Assembly (NCBI RefSeq): GCF_018861315.1
Contig: NZ_JAHLDL010000022.1
Span: forward strand, 1 to 64,000
DNA length: 64,000 nucleotides
Direction of reading: 5' to 3'
DNA from: Clostridium bowmanii
GTDB lineage: Bacteria > Bacillota > Clostridia > Clostridiales > Clostridiaceae
Positions 43,716 to 52,599 of this stretch are shown here, in pieces; positions within the stretch are counted from its first letter, which is position 1, and every line of letters starts with the position of its first letter. A program made the position numbers and the translations under genes. The notes beneath the pieces were generated by a model, which made no database searches, was not told where the DNA came from, and saw only the letters and a program-made list of their open reading frames with translations.

Positions 43716-45080
43716 TTATTTAAGAAATACAGATGCATCTCCTGCTTTTTCAGTTAATTTACCATTTTTTGTGAATCCCATTTTTTCCATCCAAACATCA
43801 AACTCTTTTATTGGTTTTAAGTTTAGAAGTTCTCTGAGTGTTGCTGTTTCATGGTATCCAGTAGACTGATAGTTAAGCATTATATCATCACCATGAGGTA
43901 ATCCCATAAAGTAGTTACATCCAGCTGTTGTAAGCAGTACAGATAGATTTTCTATATCATTTTGATCTGCCTTCATGTGGTTTGTGTAGCAAGCATCAAC
44001 ACCCATAGGAATTCCAGTTAATTTACCCATGAAATGATCCTCAAGACCTGCTCTTATAACTTCCTTGCTATCATATAAATATTCGGGTCCTATAAATCCA
44101 ACAACCGTATTTACTAAGAATGGGCTATATCTCTTAGCAAATCCATAACATCTTGCTTCCATTGTTAATTGGTCAACACCATAATGACTATCTGAAGATA
44201 ATTCAGAGCCTTGTCCAGTTTCAAAATACATTACATTAGGACCTGATCCTGTTCCTTCTTTAAGTGCTAATTGTCTTGCCTCTTCAAGCATTTCTGCAGT
44301 TATTCCAAAAGCTTCATTTCCCTTTTGAGAACCTGCTATACTTTGGAAAATTAAATCTGCAGGAGCTCCACGTCTTATAGCTTCCATTTGTGTTGTTACG
44401 TGTGCGAGTACACAATTTTGAGTTGGTATTTCCCATTTATTCTTAAATTCTTCAAAAGTTTTAAGAATTCTCATTACGCTTTCAACGGAATCATCTACAG
44501 GGTTTAATCCTATAACCGCATCGCCAACACCATAAGTTAATCCTTCCATAAGAGATGCTAAAATACCCTGTGGATTATCTGTGGTGTGGTTAGGTTGAAG
44601 CCTTGCAGATAATGTTCCCTCAAGTCCTATGGTTGTATTACAATGTGCAGTAATTCTTATCTTTTTCGCTGCGTAAATTAAATCTAAATTTGACATTAAC
44701 TTAGTTACCGCAGCTACCATCTCACTAGTAATACCGCGACTTGCTCTTTTAATATCTTCTTCAGATGTATTTTCATCTAATATCCACTCTCTAAAGTCAG
44801 ACACTGTTAAGTCCTTAATTCCAGTGTATATCTTTTCATTAACATCATCTTGGATTATTCTTGTTACCTCATCTATTTCATAGGGTACTGCTGGGCAATT
44901 TCTTAAATCCTCTAGTGTTAAATGACTTAAAACCACCTTAGCCGCTACTCTCTCCTCTGCAGATTCTGCTGCAACTCCTGCCAACCTATCTCCTGATTTT
45001 TCTTCATTTGCCTTTGCCATAACTTCCATTATTGTTTTAAAATCATACACTTTTCCAAATAACTTTGTTTTTAATATCAA
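43716..45080 (-). CDS. eutB: Ethanolamine ammonia-lyase large subunit
   Basis: A 454-residue catalytic subunit with a TIM barrel. Motifs include KANEEKSGDRLAGVAAES, ARLQPNHTTDNPQGILAS, MYFETGQGSELSSDSHYGVDQ and DACYTNHMKADQND, the last holding substrate-binding residues. Length is normal. It lies between the reactivase eutA and eutC, in the usual order. Confidence 0.97.
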   Translation of the reverse strand: MILKTKLFGKVYDFKTIMEVMAKANEEKSGDRLAGVAAESAEERVAAKVVLSHLTLEDLRNCPAVPYEIDEVTRIIQDDVNEKIYTGIKDLTVSDFREWILDENTSEEDIKRASRGITSEMVAAVTKLMSNLDLIYAAKKIRITAHCNTTIGLEGTLSARLQPNHTTDNPQGILASLMEGLTYGVGDAVIGLNPVDDSVESVMRILKTFEEFKNKWEIPTQNCVLAHVTTQMEAIRRGAPADLIFQSIAGSQKGNEAFGITAEMLEEARQLALKEGTGSGPNVMYFETGQGSELSSDSHYGVDQLTMEARCYGFAKRYSPFLVNTVVGFIGPEYLYDSKEVIRAGLEDHFMGKLTGIPMGVDACYTNHMKADQNDIENLSVLLTTAGCNYFMGLPHGDDIMLNYQSTGYHETATLRELLNLKPIKEFDVWMEKMGFTKNGKLTEKAGDASVFLK

Positions 45081-45102
45081 GATAATTCACCCCTCTTATT
45101 TT

Positions 45103-46536
45103 TTACGAGTTAAATATTAGTGTTTTAATTATTACAGGCACAATTCTACCATTTGCTAGCGGCTTACCTATATCTATATAATCGCCATTTTCAACCTTTA
45201 TAGTGTCAATACAAACAACTTGTTTTTTAAAGTCCAGCTGCCTATATAAAGTTTGTCCAAGAACCTTTGCTATATCATTTTCTATTACTAAAATAGCAGG
45301 AAATTTTTCTTTTAAAATATCTTCCATACCTTCAATCAAGGTCTCAGCTAGTTTTTGTATTTCTACAAAGCTAGGATTTAATTTGCCTTTTATAGCTATA
45401 GCCACAGGTTGAAGTTCATTTTCTAGTGTAAACCACTTAAGTTTTTCCTTAATAACCCTTACCATATTTTCATGACCTGAATTTTCATCTTCCTGCGAAA
45501 GCTTTAATATTGGAAGATTTTTAATAGGAAATTTATCTTCTGTATATGTTATAGTACTACCACTAATATCTGTGGTATGAGAACCAGCCCCTACCACTGT
45601 AGCTCTTATGGTCTCTATAGATTTTTTAACTACAAGTTTAGTACATAAACTGGAACGACTAATAGCTTGTCCAAGTAATATTCCTATATCTCCATACTTA
45701 AACATATCCTCAGTGTCCAGGTTGTAAACATAATCAGCAACTCCTCCAGAAAAAGTAATATACTGTATTTCTATATCACCTTTAATTCCCTTGTTGGTAA
45801 GTATTCTTTCATAGAAGCTGCTCTTTTCTCTTATATTCACACTTTCCTCTAAAAGGTTAACCATTTCATCCACTATAAGATTCAAATTATCTAATGAAGG
45901 TTTTTGACCTTCTTCTAATTCAATATGCTTTAACCTTGCTAATTCCTTTATCTTGCCTGCAATATATGTAACTTTGCCTGATGATTTATCAATTTTAATA
46001 AGTCTTCCACCTATGTCTAAACATCCTGTATCTAAAAGCTTTCCTTCTTTAAAAACTGCTATATTAGTAGTTCCTCCACCAACATCCAGGTTAACTATGG
46101 TAGAATCGTAAGCCTCCGAGATTTTATCTGCTCCAGCACCCTTTGCTGAAATTATTGATTCTAAATCAGGGCCTGCTGTAGCTACAACAAAATCTCCTGC
46201 TAGTCCACTTAAATTCTGCAAAACCTCATTGGCATTTTGCTTTCTAGCAGTTTCACCAGTTATTATAACCGCACCCGTTATAACATCTGTGGGAGATATC
46301 CCAGCCGCTTTATACTCTCTTTCTACTATTTCGCGGACCTTTTCACCATCTATCTCCTTTTGAGATTTAAGTGGGGTGAAGTATATTTCGCTTCTATATA
46401 TAACTTCTTTATCCACAATTGATATTCTAGGGATAGCAAAACTTGAGGCTAAATTTTCTATAGTTAACTTGCTAAATACAAGTTGTGTTGTGGAAGTACC
46501 AATGTCTATACCAACACTTAGAATTTCTTCTCTCAT
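45103..46536 (-). CDS. eutA: Ethanolamine ammonia-lyase reactivating factor EutA
   Basis: A 477-residue reactivase with the Hsp70/actin-type ATPase fold that exchanges damaged cobalamin from EutBC. The phosphate motif SVGIDIGTSTTQLVF and NLDVGGGTTNIAVF plus GAGSHTTDISGS are seen. ATG at 46536 follows AGAGGA by six bases; a TTG six codons earlier is less likely. It is preceded by the third EutV-type antiterminator and begins the catalytic sub-operon. Confidence 0.95.
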   Translation of the reverse strand: MREEILSVGIDIGTSTTQLVFSKLTIENLASSFAIPRISIVDKEVIYRSEIYFTPLKSQKEIDGEKVREIVEREYKAAGISPTDVITGAVIITGETARKQNANEVLQNLSGLAGDFVVATAGPDLESIISAKGAGADKISEAYDSTIVNLDVGGGTTNIAVFKEGKLLDTGCLDIGGRLIKIDKSSGKVTYIAGKIKELARLKHIELEEGQKPSLDNLNLIVDEMVNLLEESVNIREKSSFYERILTNKGIKGDIEIQYITFSGGVADYVYNLDTEDMFKYGDIGILLGQAISRSSLCTKLVVKKSIETIRATVVGAGSHTTDISGSTITYTEDKFPIKNLPILKLSQEDENSGHENMVRVIKEKLKWFTLENELQPVAIAIKGKLNPSFVEIQKLAETLIEGMEDILKEKFPAILVIENDIAKVLGQTLYRQLDFKKQVVCIDTIKVENGDYIDIGKPLANGRIVPVIIKTLIFNS

Positions 46537-46590
46537 ATCAATTCCTCTTTTCAAATGTTATATAGATTTTGAGAAACACACTTAGGTAAC

Positions 46591-46667
46591 AAAAAAGGGC
46601 TTAAAGTTATTTATAAAAAATAACTTTAAGCCCCATTGCTTACCCTAAAAACACACCATTGTGTTTC
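46591..46667 (-). promoter_or_regulatory. EutV (ANTAR) dual-hairpin antiterminator, site upstream of eutA
   Basis: Hairpin 1 AAACAC-AAUGGU-GUGUUU (46649-46666) and hairpin 2 UAAGC-AAUGGG-GCUUA (46627-46642) both have six-base loops with A at 1 and G at 4. The 3' arm of hairpin 2 is part of a terminator stem (GGGCTTAAAGTTATT with its complement, 46597-46633) ending in TTTTTT. Binding of phosphorylated EutV would favour hairpin 2 over the terminator. Confidence 0.88.
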
Positions 46668-46756
46668 TGTTATCCATATTAAATTTTAAAAACCTAATCT
46701 TTCATATATATTACAATCAATAAAAGTTACTATAAATAATTTTTATTAGTTTGCTC

Positions 46757-48166
46757 TTAATTCTTAAAATCAAATAAAACCTTAGTTCCATCTAAGTCTG
46801 AAGCTATATTAATATTTCCATTTAGCTTCTCCACAACTATACTTTTTACTATACTAAGTCCTAGGCTATTTTTCCTTACATTATTTATGTCAAAACCTAT
46901 GCCATTGTCAACTACAGTAATGGTAGAATATATTTTGCTTTTTTCAATAATAAGATCTATATTTCCAGAAGGTTTGTCTATAAAAGCATATTGCAAAGAA
47001 TTTTGAAGTAATTCATTTACTACAAGGGCTATTGAAGTTGCTTTATCAGAACTTACTTTAAAATTATCTCCAATTAAATTCACTTCAATATTTTTATTAG
47101 CTACATTAAAATATCTTATAGCATTATTTTTTATATTAGTAATAACTTCTTGTATATTTACTTCATCCAAACCTTCCTTAGACAATAATTCATGTGTAGC
47201 TGCTATACTTAAAATTCTATTCATGCTTTCATTTAATGCATCTTTAGTCTGCTGGCTATCACTTCTTCTTGCTTGAAGTCTAAGTAGACTTGCTATCGTC
47301 TGTAGATTATTTTTCACTCTGTGATGAATTTCTTTAATAGCTACAGATTTTAAAATTAATTCCTTGTCTTTTTCCTTCATCATTGTTATGTCCCTAATCA
47401 TAGTAACCAGTTTTAGATTTTTATCAGTTAATATTATTCTCTTAACTTTAAAAAAATATTTTCCTAAATGCACTTCACATTCATTAGAATTAGGTGAACT
47501 CATTACTTCCACAAAATTAGTATCATCTAAAGCTAAATTGTCATAATCCATGCCTATTAGGGTTTCTTTATAGCCAAGTTTTTTGTATAATAAATCGGCA
47601 ATAGGATTTTTAAACCTAACTACTCCTTCTTCGTCAAAGATAATAACTGCTTCATCTAAGTGATCTGCTATGTTATTTTCATTTTCTGTAGAAGATACTA
47701 AGGTATTTGCTAGCTGCTCGTAGCCTTGTGCCAACATTTCCATATGTTTATTTTTATTTATTTTTTCTGTTATGTCCTTTTCTACTATTAGAACTCCTAT
47801 AATTTTCCCATTATTCTCTATAGCGGAAACAGTTTGCCTAACACTTATATTCTCTTGAGTTAAAGCCTTGAGATCTTTTGTTGCTATGCCAAGATCCAGT
47901 GTTCTAAGCACAGCAGGCTCATTATCTCTTAATGCTAGCTCACCTACTACAGTTTTTTGATACAAGGAAGGTCTATTAATAGGTTTTGCCTCAGCTACAA
48001 CTATTGCTTCATCTGCTTCTCTAGTTGGGCAATCTATAAAAACATCTGCATTTAAAATATCCGCAAAAGATTTAATACAAGATGACATTTGCTCTATTTT
48101 AAAAATATCATCTTCATCTAAATTAGTGTACATTCTGCATAGTTCATATATATTCCCACTATTCAT
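46757..48166 (-). CDS. eutW: Ethanolamine-sensing histidine kinase EutW
   Basis: A 469-residue soluble sensor kinase. The N-terminal about 140 residues form the sensor, the middle (about 165-270) is PAS-like, and residues 275-469 are a HisKA_2/HATPase pair with IKEIHHRVKNNLQTIASLL as the phosphorylation box and DNGIGFD, NSLGLSIV in the ATP domain. It phosphorylates EutV in response to ethanolamine. The start overlaps the eutV end by eight bases. Transcription passes through into the third antiterminator before eutA. Confidence 0.94.
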   Translation of the reverse strand: MNSGNIYELCRMYTNLDEDDIFKIEQMSSCIKSFADILNADVFIDCPTREADEAIVVAEAKPINRPSLYQKTVVGELALRDNEPAVLRTLDLGIATKDLKALTQENISVRQTVSAIENNGKIIGVLIVEKDITEKINKNKHMEMLAQGYEQLANTLVSSTENENNIADHLDEAVIIFDEEGVVRFKNPIADLLYKKLGYKETLIGMDYDNLALDDTNFVEVMSSPNSNECEVHLGKYFFKVKRIILTDKNLKLVTMIRDITMMKEKDKELILKSVAIKEIHHRVKNNLQTIASLLRLQARRSDSQQTKDALNESMNRILSIAATHELLSKEGLDEVNIQEVITNIKNNAIRYFNVANKNIEVNLIGDNFKVSSDKATSIALVVNELLQNSLQYAFIDKPSGNIDLIIEKSKIYSTITVVDNGIGFDINNVRKNSLGLSIVKSIVVEKLNGNINIASDLDGTKVLFDFKN

Positions 48167-48731
48167 AACTCATTATTATAGCCTCAGCTATATCTCCCAT
48201 TGAACATCTTTTATTCATACTAAGGGTTCTAATCTGGTCATAAGCCTCTTGCTCTGTAATTTTATCCCTTTGCACCAAAAGACCCTTAGCTTTTTCAATG
48301 ACTTTTCTTCCCTCTAACTTACTACAAGCTTTTTCAATATCTATTTTTATTTTCTTTATTTCTGCACTTTTGGATATAGCTACCTCCAAGCTAGGTATAA
48401 GTGATTTTTCATCTATAGGCTTAACTATGTATCCTATAGCACCCACTTTAGTAGCCTTTTCTACAAACTCTTTACCACTATAAGCTGTGAGTAATACAAT
48501 CCCACTAGCTAAATTTTCGTTTTGTATTATTTTAGCTGCGTTTAAGCCATCAAGAAGAGGCATCTTTATATCCATAAGCACTAAATCAGGCAGATGTTTT
48601 CTACACAATGCTACTGCATCAAATCCATCTGAAGCTTCTCCTACAACATTGTATCCAGCAGCTTCTAACATTTCTCTTAAATCCATCCTTGTAATAGGCT
48701 CATCATCGGCTATTACTAATCGTTTACTCAT
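48159..48731 (-). CDS. eutV: ANTAR response regulator EutV
   Basis: A 190-residue antiterminator. The receiver domain has the acidic pair DDE, phospho-Asp in DLVLMDIKMP and Lys in VKPIDE. The C-terminal ANTAR domain has GRKVIEKAKGLLVQRDKITE and AYDQIRTLSMNK. ANTAR dimers bind tandem hairpins with A1/G4 loops, and three such pairs are in this locus. It overlaps eutW. Homologue: Enterococcus faecalis EutV. Confidence 0.96.
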   Translation of the reverse strand: MSKRLVIADDEPITRMDLREMLEAAGYNVVGEASDGFDAVALCRKHLPDLVLMDIKMPLLDGLNAAKIIQNENLASGIVLLTAYSGKEFVEKATKVGAIGYIVKPIDEKSLIPSLEVAISKSAEIKKIKIDIEKACSKLEGRKVIEKAKGLLVQRDKITEQEAYDQIRTLSMNKRCSMGDIAEAIIMSYE

Positions 48732-48769
48732 CTTTCACCTCATAAAATAAAAATAGATTATTAAAAAGC

Positions 48770-49213
48770 TTAATTTATAATATAATTCTTTAAATCTTCT
48801 AACCCGGATCTATCAAAAGCACTTACTTTAAAAATTCTTTCTACTCCTGCGCTTATTAGAACTTCTTCTGCTGCTTTTATCTTGTTTTCATCTTTGCACA
48901 AATCGATTTTTGTAATAATTCCAATAACCGGTTTTGAAAACATACTAGAAAAGCTTGGCGGAAAAATACTACCTTCCTCGCTACAGTCCTGAACCATAGC
49001 GATTACATCACTATCTACTGAAGTAACTATAAGCGCCCTGTAATAAGATCTGTTTTCAATATACTCACCCGGAGTATCTATAATTCCATCAATAATTCCA
49101 TCCAAAATTTCAACTGTCTGAGTTTTTTTATAATTTAGTGCTTCCTCATTTAATGCTTGAGTCAAGGTAGTTTTACCACAACTGGTCTTTCCAATCAACA
49201 TTAACGTTTTCAT
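48770..49213 (-). CDS. eutP: EutP GTPase-like protein
   Basis: A 147-residue P-loop protein (LIGKTSCGKTTLTQAL, DTPGEYIENR, and GIITKIDLCKDE). EutP of Salmonella has been reported as an acetate kinase. Length and position between eutS and eutV are typical. AGAGGTG precedes the start. Confidence 0.93.
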   Translation of the reverse strand: MKTLMLIGKTSCGKTTLTQALNEEALNYKKTQTVEILDGIIDGIIDTPGEYIENRSYYRALIVTSVDSDVIAMVQDCSEEGSIFPPSFSSMFSKPVIGIITKIDLCKDENKIKAAEEVLISAGVERIFKVSAFDRSGLEDLKNYIIN

Positions 49214-49233
49214 TTCACACCTCTAAGTTCTAG

Positions 49234-49578
49234 TTAGGATTTAGTTATCTTACATTCAGAAAAATTAAGTATACTAGTAAGAACCTTTATAACTTCACTA
49301 AGTGCCGACTCTACACTGCCAACATCACCAACTATAACTACTGAGCCACTAAATCTATCTACAAACCCAATTGATACATCAGCCGACTTTGTTGCCACAT
49401 CTGCAGCTATAATAGCTGCCTCACCAGGTGTTATAGTAAGTATTCCTAGGGCATCCTTATGTTCTGATGTAAGACCTAATTTTTTATATAAATCCTTGTT
49501 GGGATTTGCAATTAAATGAGCTAATGTAACTTGTTTTCCTGGAACATATTCTTGTATTACTCTTTGTCTTTCTTCCAT
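49234..49578 (-). CDS. eutS: Bent shell protein EutS
   Basis: A 114-residue BMC shell protein that forms bent hexamers and marks the compartment edge. Motifs [39 protein letters not shown] and [16 protein letters not shown] are standard. ATG at 49578 matches homologues; a TTG seven codons upstream overlaps the ribosome binding site. It is preceded by an EutV-type antiterminator. Confidence 0.93.
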   Translation of the reverse strand: MEERQRVIQEYVPGKQVTLAHLIANPNKDLYKKLGLTSEHKDALGILTITPGEAAIIAADVATKSADVSIGFVDRFSGSVVIVGDVGSVESALSEVIKVLTSILNFSECKITKS

Positions 49579-49605
49579 AGCGTTCACAAATCCTTCCAAT
49601 TTTTA

Positions 49606-49688
49606 CAAAAATAGAGGCTTCTTAAAAATATAATTATATTTTTAAGAAGCCTCATTGCTTTCTCTAAAATTCACACGCCATTGTGCAA
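49606..49688 (-). promoter_or_regulatory. EutV (ANTAR) dual-hairpin antiterminator, site upstream of eutS
   Basis: Hairpin 1 has loop AAUGGC (49670-49688, stem with one G-U pair) and hairpin 2 has AAGC-AAUGAG-GCUU (49647-49660). A strong terminator (arms 49614-49632 and 49635-49653, core GAGGCTTCTTAAAAATATA) follows, sharing bases with hairpin 2, and ends in ATTTTT. Confidence 0.88.
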
Positions 49689-49761
49689 CTCATATCTAAA
49701 TATTATACTTTTTATTCTGGTTTGTCAATATGAAAAAACTGCAATTTAAAAGTTTTTTAGA

Positions 49762-50928
49762 TTAGTTATTATAAAAAACCTTTTGAAATAAAGCTATTAC
49801 CTCATCTTGAGTGGGCACCCTTGGATTTGTTTCAGTACATCTATCCTCCATAGCTATTTTAGATATTTCCACAACTTCCGCTTCAAAGTCTTCTGCCTTT
49901 AATCCTGTTTCACTTAACGATGTAGGTATTTTAAATTCTTTAAGCAACTTATTTATAGCTAATATTAGACTTTTTACCCCTTGTCTAACATTTGATGATG
50001 GCAAACCCAATATTTTTGCTATTTCGCAGTATCTAATAGCAGCTTCTGTATAACTCGTTGAACTATACCCTTTTAAATCTGCATTATATTCTATTACATA
50101 TGGTAGTAATATAGCATTAGTTCTTCCATGAGATATATGGAATTTTCCACCAACAATATGTGCCATTCCATGATTTAATCCCAGTGATGCATTATTAAAT
50201 CCTATTCCAGCCATACACGAAGCATTGTGCATCTTCTTTCTTGCTCCTATGTCATTACCATTCTTATAAGCTCTGATTAAATTTTCAAAAACCAGTTTAA
50301 TGGCTTTTTCTGCAAAGGCATCTGTATAATCTGTTGCCTTTGTAGAAACATAGGCTTCTATAGCATGAGTTAGTACATCCATACCTGTATCTGCTGTTAT
50401 AAAATTTGGTACAGTTGAAACAAGTTGTGCATCTAATATAGCCTCGTCCGGAAGTAATTCATCTGATATCAACGGATATTTTATATTTTTGCTTTTATCC
50501 GTAATAACAGAAAAACTTGTCACCTCAGAGCCTGTACCACTAGTTGTAGGTATAGCTATAAATTTAATTTTATTATTACTTTTAACACCACAATCAGTAC
50601 GTTCTTGCACTTTAGAACTAAAAGAACATATGGCCTTAGCTGCATCTATAGCAGAGCCACCACCTAATGCAATAACTACCTCTGGGTTAAATTTCATCAT
50701 AACCTCGATTCCTTTTACCACTACTTCTATTGGTGGATCTGGTACAATATCTGAAAATACTAGGTGCTGGGCATCACCTTTTGAAACTTCATCAGTAATT
50801 TTATTTATGGCACCTGACTTTACCATAAAAGGATCCGTAACTATAAATACCCTTTTACAATTAAGCTTACTTAATCTTTCTAATGAACCATCCCCAAAAT
50901 ATATCTGTGTTTTAATATTAAAACTTTC
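49762..50928 (-). CDS. eutG: Iron-type alcohol dehydrogenase EutG
   Basis: A 388-residue group III (Fe) alcohol dehydrogenase that reduces acetaldehyde to ethanol and recycles NAD+. Motifs GGGSAIDAAKAI, HAIEAYVSTKATDYTDA, NASLGLNHGMAHIVGGKFHISHG (metal histidines) and EEVIEIAK-like end are present. The true start is ATG at 50928 (AAGGGAGA six bases upstream); the longer reading frame runs backwards through an antiterminator hairpin region. It lies upstream of eutS and is the first gene of the locus in transcription order. Confidence 0.94.
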   Translation of the reverse strand, partial: ESFNIKTQIYFGDGSLERLSKLNCKRVFIVTDPFMVKSGAINKITDEVSKGDAQHLVFSDIVPDPPIEVVVKGIEVMMKFNPEVVIALGGGSAIDAAKAICSFSSKVQERTDCGVKSNNKIKFIAIPTTSGTGSEVTSFSVITDKSKNIKYPLISDELLPDEAILDAQLVSTVPNFITADTGMDVLTHAIEAYVSTKATDYTDAFAEKAIKLVFENLIRAYKNGNDIGARKKMHNASCMAGIGFNNASLGLNHGMAHIVGGKFHISHGRTNAILLPYVIEYNADLKGYSSTSYTEAAIRYCEIAKILGLPSSNVRQGVKSLILAINKLLKEFKIPTSLSETGLKAEDFEAEVVEISKIAMEDRCTETNPRVPTQDEVIALFQKVFYNN

Positions 50929-50949
50929 CATTAATATTCTCCCTTCGCA

Positions 50950-51024
50950 ATAAAATAAAAAAAGCCCCATAGGATTTAATTCCCATGGAGCTACATTGCT
51001 CATAAAATACACTTCATTGTGCAT
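50950..51024 (-). promoter_or_regulatory. EutV (ANTAR) dual-hairpin antiterminator, site upstream of eutG
   Basis: Hairpin 1 AUGCAC-AAUGAA-GUGUAU (51007-51024) and hairpin 2 GAGC-AAUGUA-GCUC (50988-51001) have A1/G4 six-base loops. Hairpin 2 overlaps the terminator AGCUCCAUGGGA with UCCUAUGGGGCU (all pairs allowing G-U), followed by a U-run. It ends about 25 bases before the eutG ATG. Confidence 0.88.
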
Positions 51025-51199
51025 AATAAAAATATAAAATTATATTATAACTTAAATCTTATGTTTTAAATTATGATATGTCAAGTGTTATTAATTTAAT
51101 TCAATTGAATAAATTAACATTTCACTTAATTATTGAATATAATGTTTTTAAGTTGTATAATTTAATTGACTAGTCAGTACAGTTATGAGGGGGATTTTC

Positions 51200-52366
51200 A
51201 TGAAAAAAATACTATGTAGCTTCTTATGCTTTGTATTTTTATTTAATTCAATTGCATTTAACTTCCAAATTAAAAATGTTTTTGCAGAAGAATTGTATAA
51301 AAGTAAAAACAGAGAAATTATAATATTTATACCCGGCATAATGGGAACAGAACTTTATTATGATACAGAAAGAGTATGGGTACCAAATACTAAATCAATA
51401 ACCTCTTTTTTTAAAAGTTTAGCATCCTTAGTTTGCGATGAAAATGGAAATCCATTTATGCAAGATATTGAAATAGGAGCACCATTAACGGATTATTCAG
51501 ATCTCTTAAAAGAAAAAATAGAGAATACCGATAAATACGAAGTTCTTATGTTTGGATATGATTGGAGACTTGATAACAGCATTAATGCAGATAGATTAAA
51601 AAAATTTATAGATACTAATACAGATAGCGACCAAAAAGTGTCAATTATAGCACACAGTATGGGTGGTCTTATTACTGCTAAATATATTGCTAACGGTAAT
51701 TCTAAGAAAATCAATAAATATATTTCTATAGGAGTACCCTATTTAGGCGCACCAAAAACATTATATATGTTAGAAACAGGAAATATTGAAGGTTTCAGTA
51801 GTACAACCCTTAGTAGAACTTTAAATTATCAAATATCAAATATGAGATCTTTATATCAGTTGCTTCCTACAAAGCAATATTTTAATAAACAAAATAATTA
51901 TTATATTAATAAAAATATAATCACTAATACAACTTCGTCAAAAAAAGCTATTAAAACAAGCATAAAAACTTTTAATGAAAGTGAAAATTTCATAATAGAT
52001 AGAAAAATATCATTGTATGCTAAAGAACATTTAAAGAATGCTGAAGATTTCTATAAATCTTTAGAACCAGTTCTGTTTAAAGGCAAGTATGCACTAAATA
52101 GTGTAGATTCATACTTTATAATTGGCAATGGACAAACAGGTACTATAGGAAAAATAGAAGAACAATATGAAATAAAGAATGCTATAACTAAATTTAAGAA
52201 ATGCACTGTTTTATCCAATACTGAAGGAGATGGTACTGTACCATTATATAGTGCAACTATTGGTGGAAGAACTAATCCCAACAAAACTTTTTATGTTAAG
52301 GAATTTCATTCTGAATTATGTAATAACGAAAAGGTAATTAGTCAAGTTTTGAATATACTCAAATAA
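51200..52366 (+). CDS. Secreted LCAT-like lipase/acyltransferase
   Basis: A 388-residue secreted alpha/beta-hydrolase. A signal peptide (MKKILCSFLCFVFLFN to about residue 30) leads the protein. Lipase motifs are IIIFIPGIMGTELY (oxyanion hole), nucleophile AHSMGGL, GVPYLGAPKTL and the acid/base region EGDGTVPLYSA with a C-terminal histidine in EFHSELC, matching lecithin:cholesterol acyltransferase-like esterases. ATG at 51200 has GAGGGGG six bases upstream. It is divergent from eutG. Substrate is unknown. Confidence 0.85.
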   Translation: MKKILCSFLCFVFLFNSIAFNFQIKNVFAEELYKSKNREIIIFIPGIMGTELYYDTERVWVPNTKSITSFFKSLASLVCDENGNPFMQDIEIGAPLTDYSDLLKEKIENTDKYEVLMFGYDWRLDNSINADRLKKFIDTNTDSDQKVSIIAHSMGGLITAKYIANGNSKKINKYISIGVPYLGAPKTLYMLETGNIEGFSSTTLSRTLNYQISNMRSLYQLLPTKQYFNKQNNYYINKNIITNTTSSKKAIKTSIKTFNESENFIIDRKISLYAKEHLKNAEDFYKSLEPVLFKGKYALNSVDSYFIIGNGQTGTIGKIEEQYEIKNAITKFKKCTVLSNTEGDGTVPLYSATIGGRTNPNKTFYVKEFHSELCNNEKVISQVLNILK

Positions 52367-52368
52367 AA

Positions 52369-52409
52369 TTGCCACATGGGTGGTAATAGAGGTGCCACCC
52401 ACGTGGCAA
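52369..52409 (+). terminator. Strong terminator after the lipase gene
   Basis: TTGCCACATGGGTGG (52369-52383) pairs with CCACCCACGTGGCAA (52395-52409) with one A-C mismatch. The G/C-rich stem is unusual for this window. Confidence 0.8.
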
Positions 52410-52425
52410 GTGTCAATTTTATAAA

Positions 52426-52533
52426 TTATTTTTTAATTTCATTAACATAAACCGATGTAGCGGTAGCTTGCATAGGATAAGACTCCTTTACTGCACCCTC
52501 TATATAAATTTCTACATGATTGTGAAATTTTCC
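52426..52533 (-). pseudogene. Start-less C-terminal gene remnant
   Basis: A 35-codon open frame ends YVNEIKK-stop and contains GAVKESYPMQATATSVYV, bounded upstream by an in-frame TGA. It has protein-like content but no start or ribosome site. I do not recognise its parent. It sits between two terminators. Confidence 0.35.
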
Positions 52534-52539
52534 TCATGG

Positions 52540-52578
52540 AATTAGAGGGCCTATCTTCTAGAGATAGGGCCTCTAATT
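52540..52578 (-). terminator. Terminator after the histidine kinase gene
   Basis: AATTAGAGGGCCTATCT (52540-52556) pairs with AGATAGGGCCTCTAATT (52562-52578), with one central mismatch and a five-base loop. Confidence 0.8.
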
Positions 52579-52599
52579 ATTATAAACTTTGATTTTATT

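Noticed and set aside
49762-51024. eutG starting at 51024 with a 32-residue N-terminal extension
   Set aside because: The extension lies in the antiterminator hairpins and has no ribosome site, whereas 50928 has one and matches the family start.
46555-51030. Adenosylcobalamin riboswitch or EutX/Rli55-like RNA in the eut locus
   Set aside because: No B12-box or long structured leader was found; each intergenic space is explained by an ANTAR element.
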